Origin: Scytalidium lignicola
Lineage: Eukaryota; Ascomycota; Leotiomycetes
Assembly (NCBI GenBank): GCA_002812745.2
Contig: NCSJ02000089.1
Coordinates: 1 to 64,000 of the forward strand
Length of the DNA stretch: 64,000 bases
Direction: 5' to 3'
Numbering within the stretch: the first letter of the stretch is position 1; each line of letters opens with the position of its first letter. A program made the translations under genes and the position numbers. The notes beneath the pieces were generated by a model. It saw only the letters and a program-made list of their open reading frames with translations, was not told the DNA's origin and did no database searches. Of the stretch, positions 23,776 to 36,475 are shown piece by piece.

Positions 23776-25352
23776 TCAAGAACCACCAGGACCTCCCAAC
23801 AAAGCAAATCTTCTCACAATTGACGGGCCAATCTCATCATACGCTTGCTTGGTGTGGCAGTAAGAACGGAACTCTGGCGTCTGACCAAGGAGACTTCCTC
23901 CAAACCATGGACCATGGCGTTGTCGCTTGTGAGAAATGACTTGAACTTCCAAACCGCCACTCTTAGCTCCACCGCTTCGTGCCTCACTAGCTCTAATTCT
24001 GTCATCAACAAGATGTTTAATGTCTCTCTGCAGTCTGCGACCGAAATCCTTGTAAAGTGTACTTCCACCTGACAAGACAATGTTCTTGTAAAGTCCTCGT
24101 CGAACATCAATAGGGGATGATTGAATCACACCGTCAACGACCACTGGGAGCGGAGTTAGGAAATCCGAGGAATAAATTTCTGGGTTGAAGAATATCTCTG
24201 GGGCGAGGAAACGTTCGTAACCAACGTCTACTGAGACCTTGCGGCCACCTGTCTGGGTGACCTGGTGCTTAATGAAACGAGATGGGTCTCGATCAAAACG
24301 GGAGAACTCCTTGACGATATCGGGACAAACGTAACAGTACTCCTCCTTGATCTCCCCTGCGGTCTTTAAAGAAGAATCGGGCTCTCCTCGGTCTCGGAGG
24401 AGGGATTGTACGAAATATGTGATGTCTCGGCCAGCAATGGGGATCGACTTGATCGATGAACCAATGACATAACCCTCTGCTACCGGAATAACGTGAGTGA
24501 CACCATCTCCAGAATCAATCACGGTCCCAGTAAGAGATCGCTCAGACACTTTCGAGGATGTCCAGGATGCAGCCAAGGCTAGAACTGCTTGTACCGCTAT
24601 ATATAACCCAGCACAGTTGAAAGATTCAAACATAATTTCAGCTGTATTCTCACGGTTCTCAGGTGGGTTGAGGGGCTAAATCTTTGATTAGCATAGGATC
24701 CAGATGTACCATCCGATAGCAAACATACTGGTTCGGTGAGTAAGAAATAGTGATCTTCTGGCTCAACTCGAAGGTACTTGAATATTGAGTTCGACCAAAA
24801 CCTTTCCATGTGATCCCAGTTCTCTATTTGCCCATGACGAATTGGGTAGTGGATGCCATAACCTGTAAATTTTAGCGCTTAACCCTGCTGGTCCATCTAT
24901 GTTCCATACATACCTGGTCCATTCGCAGCAGCGAGAGCTTCATCTCCAATAAAGTAGTCCAAATCTTCCGTTCCGCGCTTCATCGATAGGTGTCCACCAC
25001 CAGCGCCTCCCGTAAGATAGGATGGTTTGTTAGACACCGCAGGACGTCCAGATCCGGAACCTCCGCTCCCACCGGTAGGACCTTTTGTTGCTATAGCTGT
25101 AGGAAAGACGAAGGAAGGAGAGTCATTGCCGGCAAACCCTATATAGAATAATCAGCTACTCATACAACAAGCTTTTCCTGTTCCTCCTAGAAACTCACCA
25201 AGCTTTGAGAAACCGGTACCGCTGTAGAAAATTGTTAGCAGGCCTACAAAAAGAAGCAACTTGAAGTTACCAATGCCCCGCAACAAATGCTATGAGACAT
25301 GGAGGGGCAGACGTACNTTGTCCATGACAACGGCCGGAGTTTGAAGAGCCAT
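23776..25352 (-). CDS. ARP3: Actin-related protein 3, Arp2/3 complex, 438 aa
   Basis: Five exons: 25318-25352, 25199-25221 (23 nt), 24914-25138, 24729-24862 and 23776-24675; total 439 codons. Actin-fold signatures include [29 protein letters not shown]-site [14 protein letters not shown] and [17 protein letters not shown]. The ARP3-specific tail reads [30 protein letters not shown]. Arp3 pairs with Arp2 to nucleate branched actin filaments at endocytic patches. A Gly/Ser-rich insert (about residues 40-55) sits in the first subdomain, as in fungal orthologues. An N at 25317 falls exactly at the first exon-intron junction; the model works only if this N is not counted as coding. Confidence 0.95.
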
Positions 25353-26568
25353 CTTGGAGTAAAGCCTACGCAATACACTCCCACCTTACTGGGATGCTAT
25401 GCGACAGCTTTCTATCAGATCGATCTTCTTCTTCAATTAGCTGCTATGATAACCGTGACCGGTTGTCTAAGCTGGAGATGACGCTTGAAGTGGGCGGCAC
25501 TATCGTCTAAGCTGGCCAATCATATGCTTGTTGCCTAAGACTTTATGGTGAGATTACGAGTTGTGGTGCACGTGACACGACACATCTTGGTGCGATTTCC
25601 GTTTTTGGAATCTTCAATTTCTTCACGAACTATTTCCCTCAGAGGAACGGGAAGGGGCAAAGAGAATGGTAGACTAAGATTTCCACTGTTAATAACATAT
25701 TGTAATTCGCTCCTGCATTAGCAGCGGGAGAACGCCTATGCAAGTGCAATTGATATCCTGGTCATTTAGATTCTATTGCTAGGTGATAGTTATTGATTCC
25801 TTTAACCATCTCGTTGATATACACACCACGCGTTCTACAAACATTCCTTTACACATCACTTTGGCACATCCAGTCATTCGTTTAACCTTTGGAACGCATT
25901 CTGTAACTTTCTTTCGAACAATACCTATAATATTTCCATGTCCTGCACACTCGCTTTCTATTCTCCTCCGGCTATCCTCTGAGTAGCAGATATTCTTGCT
26001 CCTTAAAGCATATGATAAACATCACTACTTGCCACCTGGCAACTGCTGTTGGTGAGATTTTATCTTCTATGTAGTTAACGCCGGTTCTATGGAACATAGC
26101 AATCGCTAACAGAAGAATTATGCAGCCTGATGGATAATTCCTTGTTTTGAACTTTCTCTCTCTTGAATCTTCATACTCCACTGAAGCTGCATCGATATCG
26201 CGGCTTTGGTTCCCTCTCTGTCAATGCCCAGCATGTGTCAGATGCTCCGTTATTCCTTATAAACTAAACAACATTCAAGAAATATCTCTCCTCTATCAGT
26301 ATATCGTATAGGAAGGTCAATTTTTAACGCCGAGAACGTCACAACTGCCACCAACCTTGATATAGTTGACCAAACAACCTCTTTTAATTAGTTATTGCAG
26401 GTTTTGAGTTGTTCATTATTGTTCACACTTCTGTCTGCCAAAGTAGACCGAACCACAACAGTCTCTGATATCAGACACGTTGCAAGACATCATCCATAAA
26501 TTCGAAAACCTGGTCACGACAGTACAAAGTAGTATTCTGAACCATCCAAACACAAGACTTCCATCATA
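25353..26568. other. Divergent ARP3/taspase intergenic region, 1.2 kb
   Basis: Promoters for ARP3 (minus) and the taspase-like gene (plus). ACGCGT occurs at 25828-25833. No coding frame is supported. Confidence 0.5.
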
Positions 26569-28484
26569 ATGGAGCCCTTTGGCTCATCAGGGGAGACCAC
26601 CCCATCTACAAAATCTAGCAGTCCAGCCTCGGATTGGTTGGCAGCTGAATTGCTTCACGAACAGCAGTCGCCTCCAGTCCCAGTTTGTGCGATCTTTGTT
26701 CATGCGGGTGCAGGATATCATAGTCCCGCAAACGAGCATATTCATCTTAGTGCTTGCAATAGGTAGGTGTTTGTTACTACAAACATAGTTTTAGTAGTTT
26801 GAATCCACATGCTAACTACAGAAACAGCGCAGCACGAATGGCAATGAAAATCTTAAGAGCAGGTGGAACAGCAGTTGACGCCGTCGAAATGGCCATTAAG
26901 GTTTTAGAAGACCACGAAATCACAAATGCTGGCTATGGCAGTAATCTATCCATTGAAGGAGTAGTTGAGTGTGATGCGACTATCATCGATTATTTGGGTA
27001 GAAGTGGTGCATGTGGAGCAACCGCACGTATGTATGATTTTGAATTTTGATCTCAGTTGTATAGGCTAATTCTTCTTTTAGAGATCAAGAATCCAATAAA
27101 TTTGGCTCGTGTAATATATGAGACTTCTAATCAGCCACTCTCACTAAGAAGAGTACCACCAAACCTCTTAGTTGGACAAGGAGCCACAGATTTTGCCTGG
27201 GAGCATGGTCTTCCAGTTGTACCTCATGGAATGATTGTTTCGAGAATTGCTCGGGATAGATTTTTAAGGTGGCGGGATGATTTACGTCGAATTGAAGGAA
27301 AAGAACTGTCCCCGACAACAGACGCTTTAACTGGTTTTCAAAATGATGAAGCTGATATTAGAATTAGAGAGGAGGAAGATCGTGAAAGAAATAAGCACCG
27401 CAGGGATCATGCAAATGCCCTCTTGAATAGTACATGGAATGAAGGTCAGGTCGACTCTCCTCAACCTTCTACACGATGGCAGTCAAGCTCCCAAGAGTCA
27501 CTTATTATCTTGAATGCTCAAGCGTCTCAGATAGAAACGAATTTGAGTCCTCGGCCTATCCAACGAGCTGGTCATGATTTCCAGGACCTGAGTTCGGCAT
27601 CTTTGGATATACCACGAATTGCTACGAGCTCGAGTCTGAAGCGCCCACGATATGGTAATGAACAAAGCGACGGTGAAGATTATACGGATATTAAAACAGG
27701 GTTTAGCCGTTTTAATCCAGCTTTAGATCCACGATCTCAATATGTCGAGACTACTCTGCCTATCAGTGCTACGATGGGGGCCAAAGGAACTTTAGTTTCT
27801 CAACAAGGTAGAATAGAAACCATTGAAAATCCACTCAGACGAAGTGAACCTATCTCTCAATCAACTTCAGCGGTAAAAGGACCAGCAATAACTCATCAGG
27901 TCGAACCTACGAACAAAGACGAAGATGTCATCACAGACACTGTTGGTGCGATTGCTATTGACATGTTTGGCCATATTGCAGCTGGTTCATCTTCTGGTGG
28001 GATTGGTATGAAACACCGTGGTCGAGTAGGCCCTGCAGCTCTCGTTGGCATTGGAACAGCTATAGTTCCTGCTGATGATGATGACGAAGAAAGTATTTCA
28101 GTTGCAGCTGTCACAAGTGGCACTGGTGAACACATGGCAACGACTATAGCTTCGCAAAAGTGTGCTGAACGGCTTTATTACAATACAAAAAGAGCTCGTG
28201 GAGGTGCTAGTATTTCTGTCACAGAGGAGGAGGCACTTGAATCCTTTATCCAGTCTGATTTCTTGGGTCATCCAAGTGTGAGTCGGAGCAATTCCACTGG
28301 TGCTATAGGAGTAATGGCTGTCAAGAAAACTCCATATGGCTACTTTCTTTACTTTGCACATAATACTGAATCCTTCGCTTTGGCTTCTATGCATTCAAAT
28401 GAGAAGGAAGCAAAGTGTGTGATGTCTCGAATGAGTAGTCATGGTAAAGTGGTCCAGGGAGGGCGAAAGGTGCGCCTGGATTGA
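26569..28484 (+). CDS. Taspase-like threonine protease (asparaginase-2 family), 600 aa
   Basis: Three exons: 26569-26762, 26822-27027 and 27082-28484; total 601 codons. Residues about 45-210 form the alpha part (FVHAGAGYHS, GGTAVDAVEMAIKVLED, NAGYGSNLS, QGATDFAWEHGLPVVP). The predicted nucleophile is Thr420 in DTVGAIAIDMFGHIAAGSSSGG, followed by the beta part (KHRGRVGP, TSGTGEHM). Ntn hydrolases of this family cut themselves just before that Thr to become active. Human taspase cleaves MLL proteins; fungal substrates are unknown. Between the two parts is an insert of about 190 residues (about 225-410), charged and low-complexity, with no visible motif. The stop is followed immediately by another open frame (28481-28756). 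Confidence 0.88.
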
Positions 28485-28896
28485 AATACGCGACTCCTTA
28501 TCATGCTGTTGCTTTCTCAATTCAACCTACATTTCGCTATGGAAAGGAGTTGCAACCTACAACTAGTCTGTGTCTGCTCAAAGAGGAGACTATAAAAAGT
28601 TTGCATGGCACAATATTTCTTTATGAAAAAGCTGGAGACGATAAATTGGAAGGAACAATAAGTACGACGGAGGATATTTCAATTGGTGAGTTTGGAAAAC
28701 ACGAGGTGAAAATTGGTGGTGATTGGCAGATCAGCTGTAGTATTTCAGACAGCTAGACCTACCGAAAAAGTCGGGAGAAGAACCTAGAAATTCGATTCAT
28801 ACTAAATAGTATTCCCACCTGAATATTTGTACGAGTATCCAGACTTCCAAATTAAGCTTGTGAAAAAGGTTTTATTAAAGTTCAGGAATAATTATT
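28485..28896 (+). other. Open frame directly after the taspase stop
   Basis: A different frame is open from 28481 to 28756 (TTG-start equivalent, about 91 codons). It has protein-like composition (SIQPTFRYGKELQPTT, ISIGEFGKHEVKIGGDW). It has no ATG at its start and overlaps the taspase stop by four bases. It may be an alternative C-terminus reached by splicing or frameshift, or a chance 3' UTR frame. The rest to 28896 is the 3' flank of TFB4. Confidence 0.3.
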
Positions 28897-30108
28897 TTAG
28901 ACATGTTCTCCTGAAGCAGGAGTTCCTGGTGCAGGCGTCCCCTGAGCACTACCAGTGTCAGTCCCACCATTGATCCTCTTCTTTTTCTTCTTCTTTCTTG
29001 GCACAACAGCCGGTTTGGCACCATAATCTCCTAGTGCTAGATGAGTGGAACATGTAAGGCATATCGCGCCTTCTGGTGGGGAGCAGAATACTGCGAGACG
29101 GGGTTAGCAAATATGCCAAGCAGGTAAGGGATAACCATGGAAAGTTCGACATACTACTTAAGCATATACTACATACGAAACCAACATCTACAACCTTTCT
29201 GTGACAGAAGCAGGCCGCTCTGAAATCTACTACCTCTTGAGTCGGAACTACTAGGTGTTTCCTAGCCATTTGATCTGGCAGAAACGCCATCATCAAATAC
29301 TGCAGTAATCCCTGTGGATTTTCCAGTTGCACATATATTCCATTAGTAGTATCTGATGCTTGTTGTAGAAACACTGTATCACCAGCTAGCTTCAGAATAT
29401 CGATAGGTATTCGTAACCGTTGAGCAGCAAATGTCGTATTCATAACCGGAATATATTGGTGAGCAAGATCTCCAGAAACGGAAATAACAAGAACGCGACT
29501 TTGGAAGCTAGCATCAGAGGCTTCGGTACTTTCCAGACCAGCTACAACCGGTTTTGAAGAAGAAGGGCCGACGTCAGTGTATTTCAAGGTTGCTTTGTTG
29601 ATATGGGAAAGAGCGAGTGTAAGGGCTCCAGCCATCTGTGTGCTGTTTGTACTGGATATATCTGTCTCCGTAGTTGACGATATCAAGTTGCGAAGAGAAG
29701 CAAGGATAGTACTTTCGATAATGGCAAAAGGTCGGTACTTGTTTGCATCATCAACGACCGCGCTCGTGGTATAGCCATCTTTCATTTCGACATCTTCGGA
29801 TGTCGATCCGGGAGGTTGAGGGTAGAGCCATACGGCGCGGTTACTATGGCTAGCTATCACTGCAACTTGGTTTGCATTATTGACTGCGAGATGTGCATTT
29901 ATAAAGACTAGGATATTGGCTACGGCTTTCGAGAGAGGTAGAGTTGATGCGAGGAGAGCCCAAGCGTGAGGATTTGTATCAAGGACTATCACCAATATGG
30001 ATGGTGCAGGACCTACAAAATCATTAATAAAATATTAGACAATCATTCGATATGCTGTTCACCTTCAATGGCGCGCTCATAGTGATCTGAGCCATCTACC
30101 GCGTTCAT
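28897..30108 (-). CDS. TFB4: TFIIH subunit TFB4 (p34), 365 aa
   Basis: Three exons: 30063-30108, 29155-30012 and 28897-29090; total 366 codons. The first exon encodes MNAVDGSDHYERAIE. The vWA-like Tfb4 core follows (LVIVLDTNPHAWALL, INAHLAVNNANQVAVIASHSNRAVWLYP, LVISVSGDLAHQYIPVMNTTFAAQRLRIPIDI). Exon 3 completes the C4 zinc finger CSICLSIFCSPPEGAICLTC, and the protein ends in a Lys-rich nuclear-type tail. Tfb4 joins Ssl1 in core TFIIH and functions in transcription initiation and nucleotide-excision repair. Reading through the second intron gives a misleading 345-aa frame that lacks the second half of the zinc finger. It is divergent from SHE4 with 346 bp between starts. Confidence 0.95.
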
Positions 30109-30454
30109 TGTAACGGCGCCGAATACATGTCAAGTTAGAAAAGCTAGGAGCTCCAAAAGTTGAAGCTCGCATAAAGGTTTACCGTTGTTCTCGATTGTAA
30201 TCCATGGAGGAATTTCAACTCACAGGAGCAGAAGCAGCTAGTTCCCTGTCATGCAGAAAACTCTAGGTAATGTTTTGTATGAGGTTATTCGAGGCCCATC
30301 TCGCCCCACCAGAAAGTTAGAAGACCCTTGTCAGTTTCGACGCCTGGTCTCGTGACTTCGATCTTATCAGATTTGTTGCTGCTTTGAATATACCGTCACC
30401 TGAGATATTCCATTAACTTTCATTCAACTTCTGGATAAGATTTATGTTTACAAG
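30109..30454. promoter_or_regulatory. Divergent TFB4/SHE4 promoter
   Basis: 346 bp between two start codons. Nothing specific recognised beyond its position as a shared promoter. Confidence 0.6.
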
Positions 30455-32684
30455 ATGTCCCAAACAAATAAACCAGAAGTCGACCCTAGCTGCCCAGACA
30501 CTGAAGATGAAACTTCTCCGAAGATTGCCTCGGTCGTGGACAAGATGCTCCTAACCCTGGCTAGGTTGATGGAAGGGGGGCAAGAAGATGAAGATACCTG
30601 CAAAGACCTAGATATCCTTACACAACTCCTCAATGATGAATCCTTGAACAGTTCCGATATTCAAAAGCCGCTCTTTCAGCTAGTCGACTCCGATAGTGTT
30701 GAGACAATCCTAGGTTACCTTGATATGAGACAGACCCCTCCTGTTAGAGGTCACGCTATTCTCACTACATCGGCCTATCTCAAAGCCTCTGGGCAGAAAG
30801 GCGTTGATGATCTTTCTCAGTTCTTCTACGATCGAGTTCGCAAGGGGACGTTTGATGATCTTATTCTTGCTTTCTCCGTTGCATCACAGACGTTTCCTGT
30901 AGTTCCAGACGTTGTAGCACCACTGTTCCTAAGTGAAGGATTTGTCCCAAGTCTAGGTCCCCTTATGAAAAGGAAATTTAAGAGTAAGAAGGTTGAGCAA
31001 GCGGCCTTGGAGATGCTGAACGTTGCATGCATGCACACCGCGTGCCGTGAAGCTATTCAGAAATATTGCGCAGAGTGGTTAGAGGAGATTGTCAGTAGCA
31101 ATCCTCCACCAGCTGATAGTCAGACATCAGGGCAAGATGTACCATCAATAGATGATAGTGGATCAATACAACGAAGGCAGCATTCAGAACTAGTCAGACA
31201 TATGGCAGCAGTCATTCTGACGAAACTTCAGGTAGGCTATATTTCCTTTAAATGGAATTTTCTTTCGAGTTGTATTAGATTCTTAATTTCAAATGAGCCA
31301 ATGCAAAAACAAAGCATTCTGACTGACTTCAGGAGTGAAGGCGGTCACAGGTGGAGTAAGTGTATCAGGAGATAGGGTGCAGCCGGTTACAACCAGCGTT
31401 GAGGAACTCTCTGATATGTTTAAAGCTTTACTCGTTGAGTCTAAAGATTCAAATTCATCAGTAGAAGGCCTAGCATATGCTTCGTTGCGATCTAAAGTGA
31501 AAGAGAATCTGGCTTCTGATAAGGTTTTCTTGGTCAGTCTGGTTAAGACACTTAAAGATGCTCCAGCAAAATCGTCAATTACCTATGGTGCTCTTAGTAT
31601 TTTTGTTAATCTCACAACTTATTTACCGCCATTGTCAGAAGAGCAAAAACGCATGTCTCAGTTAAAAGCATATGCAAATGCATCAAAAGAGTCTCTGAAG
31701 CCGGATCCTCTGAACGATGACGAGCACGTGGCGAAAAGGTGTCAAGCTGTTTTTGATGCTGGGGTTATTCCTGTTCTTGTTACCCATAGTCAACATGGCT
31801 CAGAAGCATCATTGAACTTGGTAGTTTCCATTCTATCTTCACTATCCAGACTACCGAAGATTCGAGGACAAATGGCACAGCAAGGAGCCGTGAGGCTTCT
31901 TCTCCAAGCCTTTTCTGCCTTTCCAGCAGATAACGTCTCTGCACGACGTACAACAGCCCACGCCCTAGCTCGAATTCTCATAACGACCAATCCAACCCAT
32001 ATTTTTGGCGGTGCTACTGCGTTGTCTATGACCTCGGCAATCAGGCCCCTTTTGTTGTTACTGTCAGACAATCCTACAGTTGAGCATCGAGATCTCCTCC
32101 CAACTTTCGAATGTCTCCTGGCTCTCACCAATCTTGCATCGACAGATGATTCTACACGTATACCAATAATACGTCAAGCATGGTCACAAGTCGAAGAACT
32201 CCTTCTCTCAAACAACAAAATGATCACTCGAGCGACAGTGGAGCTGATCTGTAATCTAATACAAGCACCAGAGGGAGTGGCGAAATATGCAGATGGAGGA
32301 AAACAAGCAAGTCATCGGCTGCATATCCTTCTTGCCCTAACAGATTCTGAAGACTTTGAAACCAGGAGGGCTGCTGGCGGTGCGCTGGCTAGCCTGACTG
32401 AATGGGATACTGCTGTGAATGCTATATTAGAAAGGGAAAGAGGAGCGAAGCTTTTGTTGAAGCTCTGTACTGAGGATGAAGAGGAGCTCAGGCATAGAGG
32501 GATTGTCTGCATATTGAATATCTTATCGATCCCTGGGAAGGTTGGAGAATGGGGTGTACAGAAGATTACTGATGAAGGTGGTGTGGAGGTTTTGAAAGAG
32601 TGCTTGAAAAAGAGTAGGAGCCCAGAGGTTGTTAGTCTGACTGTAGAGACGTTGAAGAAACTATTGCAAGAAACCTCTAAATAA
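30455..32684 (+). CDS. SHE4: UNC-45/She4-type myosin chaperone, 706 aa
   Basis: Two exons, 30455-31231 and 31341-32684; total 707 codons. The acceptor is inferred as GTGAAG just before 31341, the only AG that keeps the frame, so this boundary is less certain than others. The protein is an armadillo-like helical array (SDSVETILGYLDMRQTPPVRGHAILTTSAYL, GTFDDLILAFSVASQTFPVVPDVVAPLFL, KVEQAALEMLNVACMH). It has a UCS-type C-terminal half (VFDAGVIPVLVTHSQHG, RRTTAHALARILITTNP, DSEDFETRRAAGGALASLTEWD). She4/Rng3/UNC-45 proteins fold and stabilise myosin motor domains. The N-terminal TPR domain of animal UNC-45 is absent, as in yeast She4. Expected location is the cytosol. Confidence 0.88.
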
Positions 32685-33042
32685 ATTGTCTTGATTATGG
32701 GAGTTAACTATAATTGTATGGAAAACTATAACTATCTGTGCTGAAAATTGAAGGGTCTCGGCGTCCATAAATAATCTACACCTTAATCAACTTTGCTCAA
32801 TATACTATCTGTAGGAACTGTAGCAATATTTTATCAGATACCATGTATATTCTCTATAGATCTCAAAGCTCGGTCCAGCTTCAAAAGTCTTTGTTATCAA
32901 GGTGCTCCAAATTAGTTCCACCTCATAATCCAATCTACAGTAACCAGGTTCATACAATCATATACGCCCTACTCCCCATGTCAATGCATAATATCCCATC
33001 AGGACACAAAAAAAAAAAGCCTTTGCCATATTGTATACACGT
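32685..33042. other. Convergent 3' flanks
   Basis: 358 bp between SHE4 and the ABC transporter stop codons; no gene seen. Confidence 0.6.
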
Positions 33043-36000
33043 TTACCGCTTCTCGACCAACAGAAAGTGCATTGCAATGTAAGCCAAAATAATAAACCCA
33101 CCACCGAATATCCCAAGATTGACAATATCACTCCACAGTGCACTATTATCAAACCCAAAAGAGCTCAGAATTGTAGCTCCAGGAACGGTTATATTAAGGC
33201 CGTATTTCTTATCAACAAGTGTCAAATAAGTCACTTCATTGACAATAAGCGCCTCAAATCCATAGTGGAAAATAGACAACGCTTGTAGCCACATTGCGGA
33301 TTTTGGAATGGCATCGTGATTAAGCAATAGACCAGCAAAAAGCAAGCTGAAAAGCATAACTAAACTTCCAATTAAACTTGCTACACCTTGATCTTTGCAG
33401 ACGATGCCTATGAAGAGACAAATTGCTGCTGCTGCGAGGTTGAAAAGCACTAGGATCAAAATAAACTTGAAGAAGTGTGGAAAATCTGCTACAAGTCCGG
33501 TCATTGGATAGATGATGGACCCCATAATGATCGGAGGGATGATTCGCAGGGGAATAATGTCGAAGAGAACCTTGGAGACAAAGTATGTGATTGGTGAGTA
33601 GTATCCGTTTGCTCTTTCTCGGACAAAGACCATGCGCTCAGTGGCGAAAACAGTCAAGCTAGACAGAGTGCTGAAACCAAAGAGTGCCAGAACAAAGAAG
33701 AATAATCCAAGCCTATTCTGGAATCCCTTGATATCATCCGTTAATCCGTAGAAAAGATAACCGGAAAGAACTGCGAGTAGGATTGCAATGGCATAGTGTG
33801 TTAGCATCAGCATTGGGTTTCGGTAGAGGTTGCGCCATGTCCGTTGTGATAGGATTAAGAATTGACCAAAATATCCTATTCTTTTATACCCTTTACCCAT
33901 GACATTAGTTGACGAACCTCCATTCACTGCATGTCCATTCGTAACGCCATTGGCCTCCTGTGCGCTGCGAACTGCGGATTGAATATCGTCATGGATGAGC
34001 TCGGCAATTTCGGAACGTGCATATGCTTCAACAAGAAGATCAAGGTCTGTATGTGTCGAACTCGCAGAAGGAGGAAGGTCGTCTGGATCCTCTTGCATTT
34101 GGTTAGGGTGCTGCTTGGATAACTGAAGCCACTCCGTAGAGTTTTTCGCATTAGGATCTACAGGAGTGTCATCAGGTTGAGAGCCTGACGATTCAAGACC
34201 GCTCCTCCTCCGTGTATACAGCTCTCTCTCCTGCTTTGCCTTCACGGAATCTCGGCGCTTCCCCTTGGGCCTGCGGAGGGACTCAACTGGGCTCCCCACA
34301 ATGCCTTCGTCGATGCTACCACCAGAAGTACTAGCTATCGATTTGACGGCTCTTGTGCTACTTGGCCCTACACTGCTTGATCTTTCAATAACGATACCTG
34401 GTAGTCCGTCATCAACGGGGGTTTGAGGCGCTCCAGCATGCATTGTCAGATCCACGAGATAGTCGGCAATATTGAAACCTGGTGGGCAGGAATATCCAAC
34501 CTGTTCGAAATACTCCTGACATTTATTGAATGCTCCGGAGTAGACAGTCTTTCCCTTTGCTAGAAGAAGCAAGCGATCGAAGAGTGCGACGATGTTTGAC
34601 CTCGGCTGATGGATTGTGAATATCACCGTCCTTTGATAGTTTTTGGCCAATGTAACGAGACATTCGATGACATTGTAGGCATTGTAAGCATCTAGACCAC
34701 TAGTCGGTTCATCGAGGAAAAGAATGCTAGGACTGGTAACAAGCTCGCAGGCAATTCCTACTCTTCGTTTCTCGCCTCCAGAAATACCACGGCCTTTACC
34801 ATCCTCCGATCCTATTAATGAATCTCGGATAGCAAATATACCAAGCTGCTTTTCGACTTCATAGACTCTCTGCTCCTTGGCTGACCTGCTCATGTCTCGT
34901 GGAAGGCGCAAGAGTGCGCTCGTCATGATTGTCTCATGAACAGTGAGAGTCGGTAACATATTATCTTCTTGATCCACAAAACCCACGACGTTTTTGTAAT
35001 CATTATTAGATACCTTTTCACCATTGACATAAAAGTTGCCGTATGTAATACCACGTTTGTTCTTCCGGGCCAAGATATCAAGAAATGTAGTTTTACCAGC
35101 ACCAGAAGCACCCATGATAGCCATGACTTCTCCTGGATGTGCAACTCCCTGGATACCAGATAGGATCTGTTTCCCATTCATGGCGTATGAGACGTCATCA
35201 AAGTACAAAGATGCAGGCTTGTGATCCATCATGAGCTTGATACTTTCATCATCAGAGTCATCCAATTGGATTGGCCCATACTTCCACTGTCTTCTAGAAA
35301 GGTACCATGTTGATAGAATAACAGCAACAAGGAAAAGGGAACATCCAGCAATAACCCCGGCAATAAGAGGAGTGTTGATCCTCTTGACTGGACGTTGGAA
35401 ACCGGGAACTTCTGTCTCATGGAGACACTCACCGGACTCGCAGTCGATGGTAATACTATTGTCTCCAAACATCATGGAGATCAACTTGTTCATCTCGGGC
35501 TCCTTGAAAGCACAGTGATTGCCCTTGCCATCCTCCTGAAGACACTCAAACGAGGCAGGACCTCTGATTTGCTGGTCCAAAAAGTCCGTTATGTCCACTG
35601 ATCCATTTTCCCCACAGAGCATACGATCTGGTATGCATTTGCAGTTAACGTGTTCGCATTTATAGGATGTGCTATTTTGATCAACGTTGTTCTCGCTGCT
35701 CGATTCACAGGTGTTCAGCGAACAATAGAAGGATTCTCTTTCATCAACCCAGACTGTAGAAGTTAGCACTCGATTTTGAGATCAGATCTTGATATCACAT
35801 ACACTGGAAGGCACACGTCTCATCTGCCGCAGCGCACGTAAACGTCACCTGTGGCTTCTTTCCATCAAGAATTTCAACAATCTTCCTATTCGTAACATCG
35901 CACATCTGATAATTCTCCTTCACCACGTCGCCTCGTTTGTAGCACACCCCACCTTCGTCTCCTGGAATCAGGGCATTGCAGGCCTTGTTTTCTGTACAGA

Positions 36001-36475
36001 CATTGCAATTTATGCCTGTCCAACCGTCCTCACACTCACAACTCTGCTGGTTTCTCATAGGGCGATCATTGCCATCTGCTAAGGAGCCACAGACTACACG
36101 TGCATGGTTAATACTCCGACTTTATAAAAGCTTTAGAGGCTAAGGCTAATGTCGTACCTGGAGATAAGCAATCGTCTCCTCCAAAGCCTGGAGGGCAAGA
36201 GCATTTGCCATTGTATTGGTTACATTCCGAGTATTGTCCACAGGTAAATGCTGGAAGAAGACAGTTGAAGCTGTTCCCAGTTAATATCCAGCTTATAGTG
36301 ACTTTGGGAAGATGCAACTTGAGACATACCATGGAGGGCAATCATCTGGCCGATCGTCCATCAGCGCGAGCTGCGTACGAAGCATATCAACGCTCGAGTA
36401 GTTTGAATATGCGAACACATTTTTTGACAGTGCGAGCGCCACAAGGGCGACCGTTTCCAGCTGGAGTGGTCGCAT
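33043..36475 (-). CDS. ADP1: ADP1-type ABCG transporter with EGF-like ectodomain, 1086 aa
   Basis: Four exons: 36330-36475, 36158-36270, 35803-36093 and 33043-35753; total 1087 codons. It has a signal peptide (about 1-22), then cysteine-rich EGF-like modules ([40 protein letters not shown]) and a first membrane segment at about 310-335 ([19 protein letters not shown]). The single nucleotide-binding domain has Walker [10 protein letters not shown], signature ISGGEKRR, Walker [13 protein letters not shown] and an H-loop TIHQPRSN. A long Ser/Arg/acidic linker follows (about residues 625-785), then the ABC2-type membrane domain ([20 protein letters not shown] onward). The architecture matches yeast Adp1, a half-size ABCG transporter with a large lumenal N-terminus whose cargo is unknown. 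The N-terminal EGF exons are short and only visible after splicing. Confidence 0.93.
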
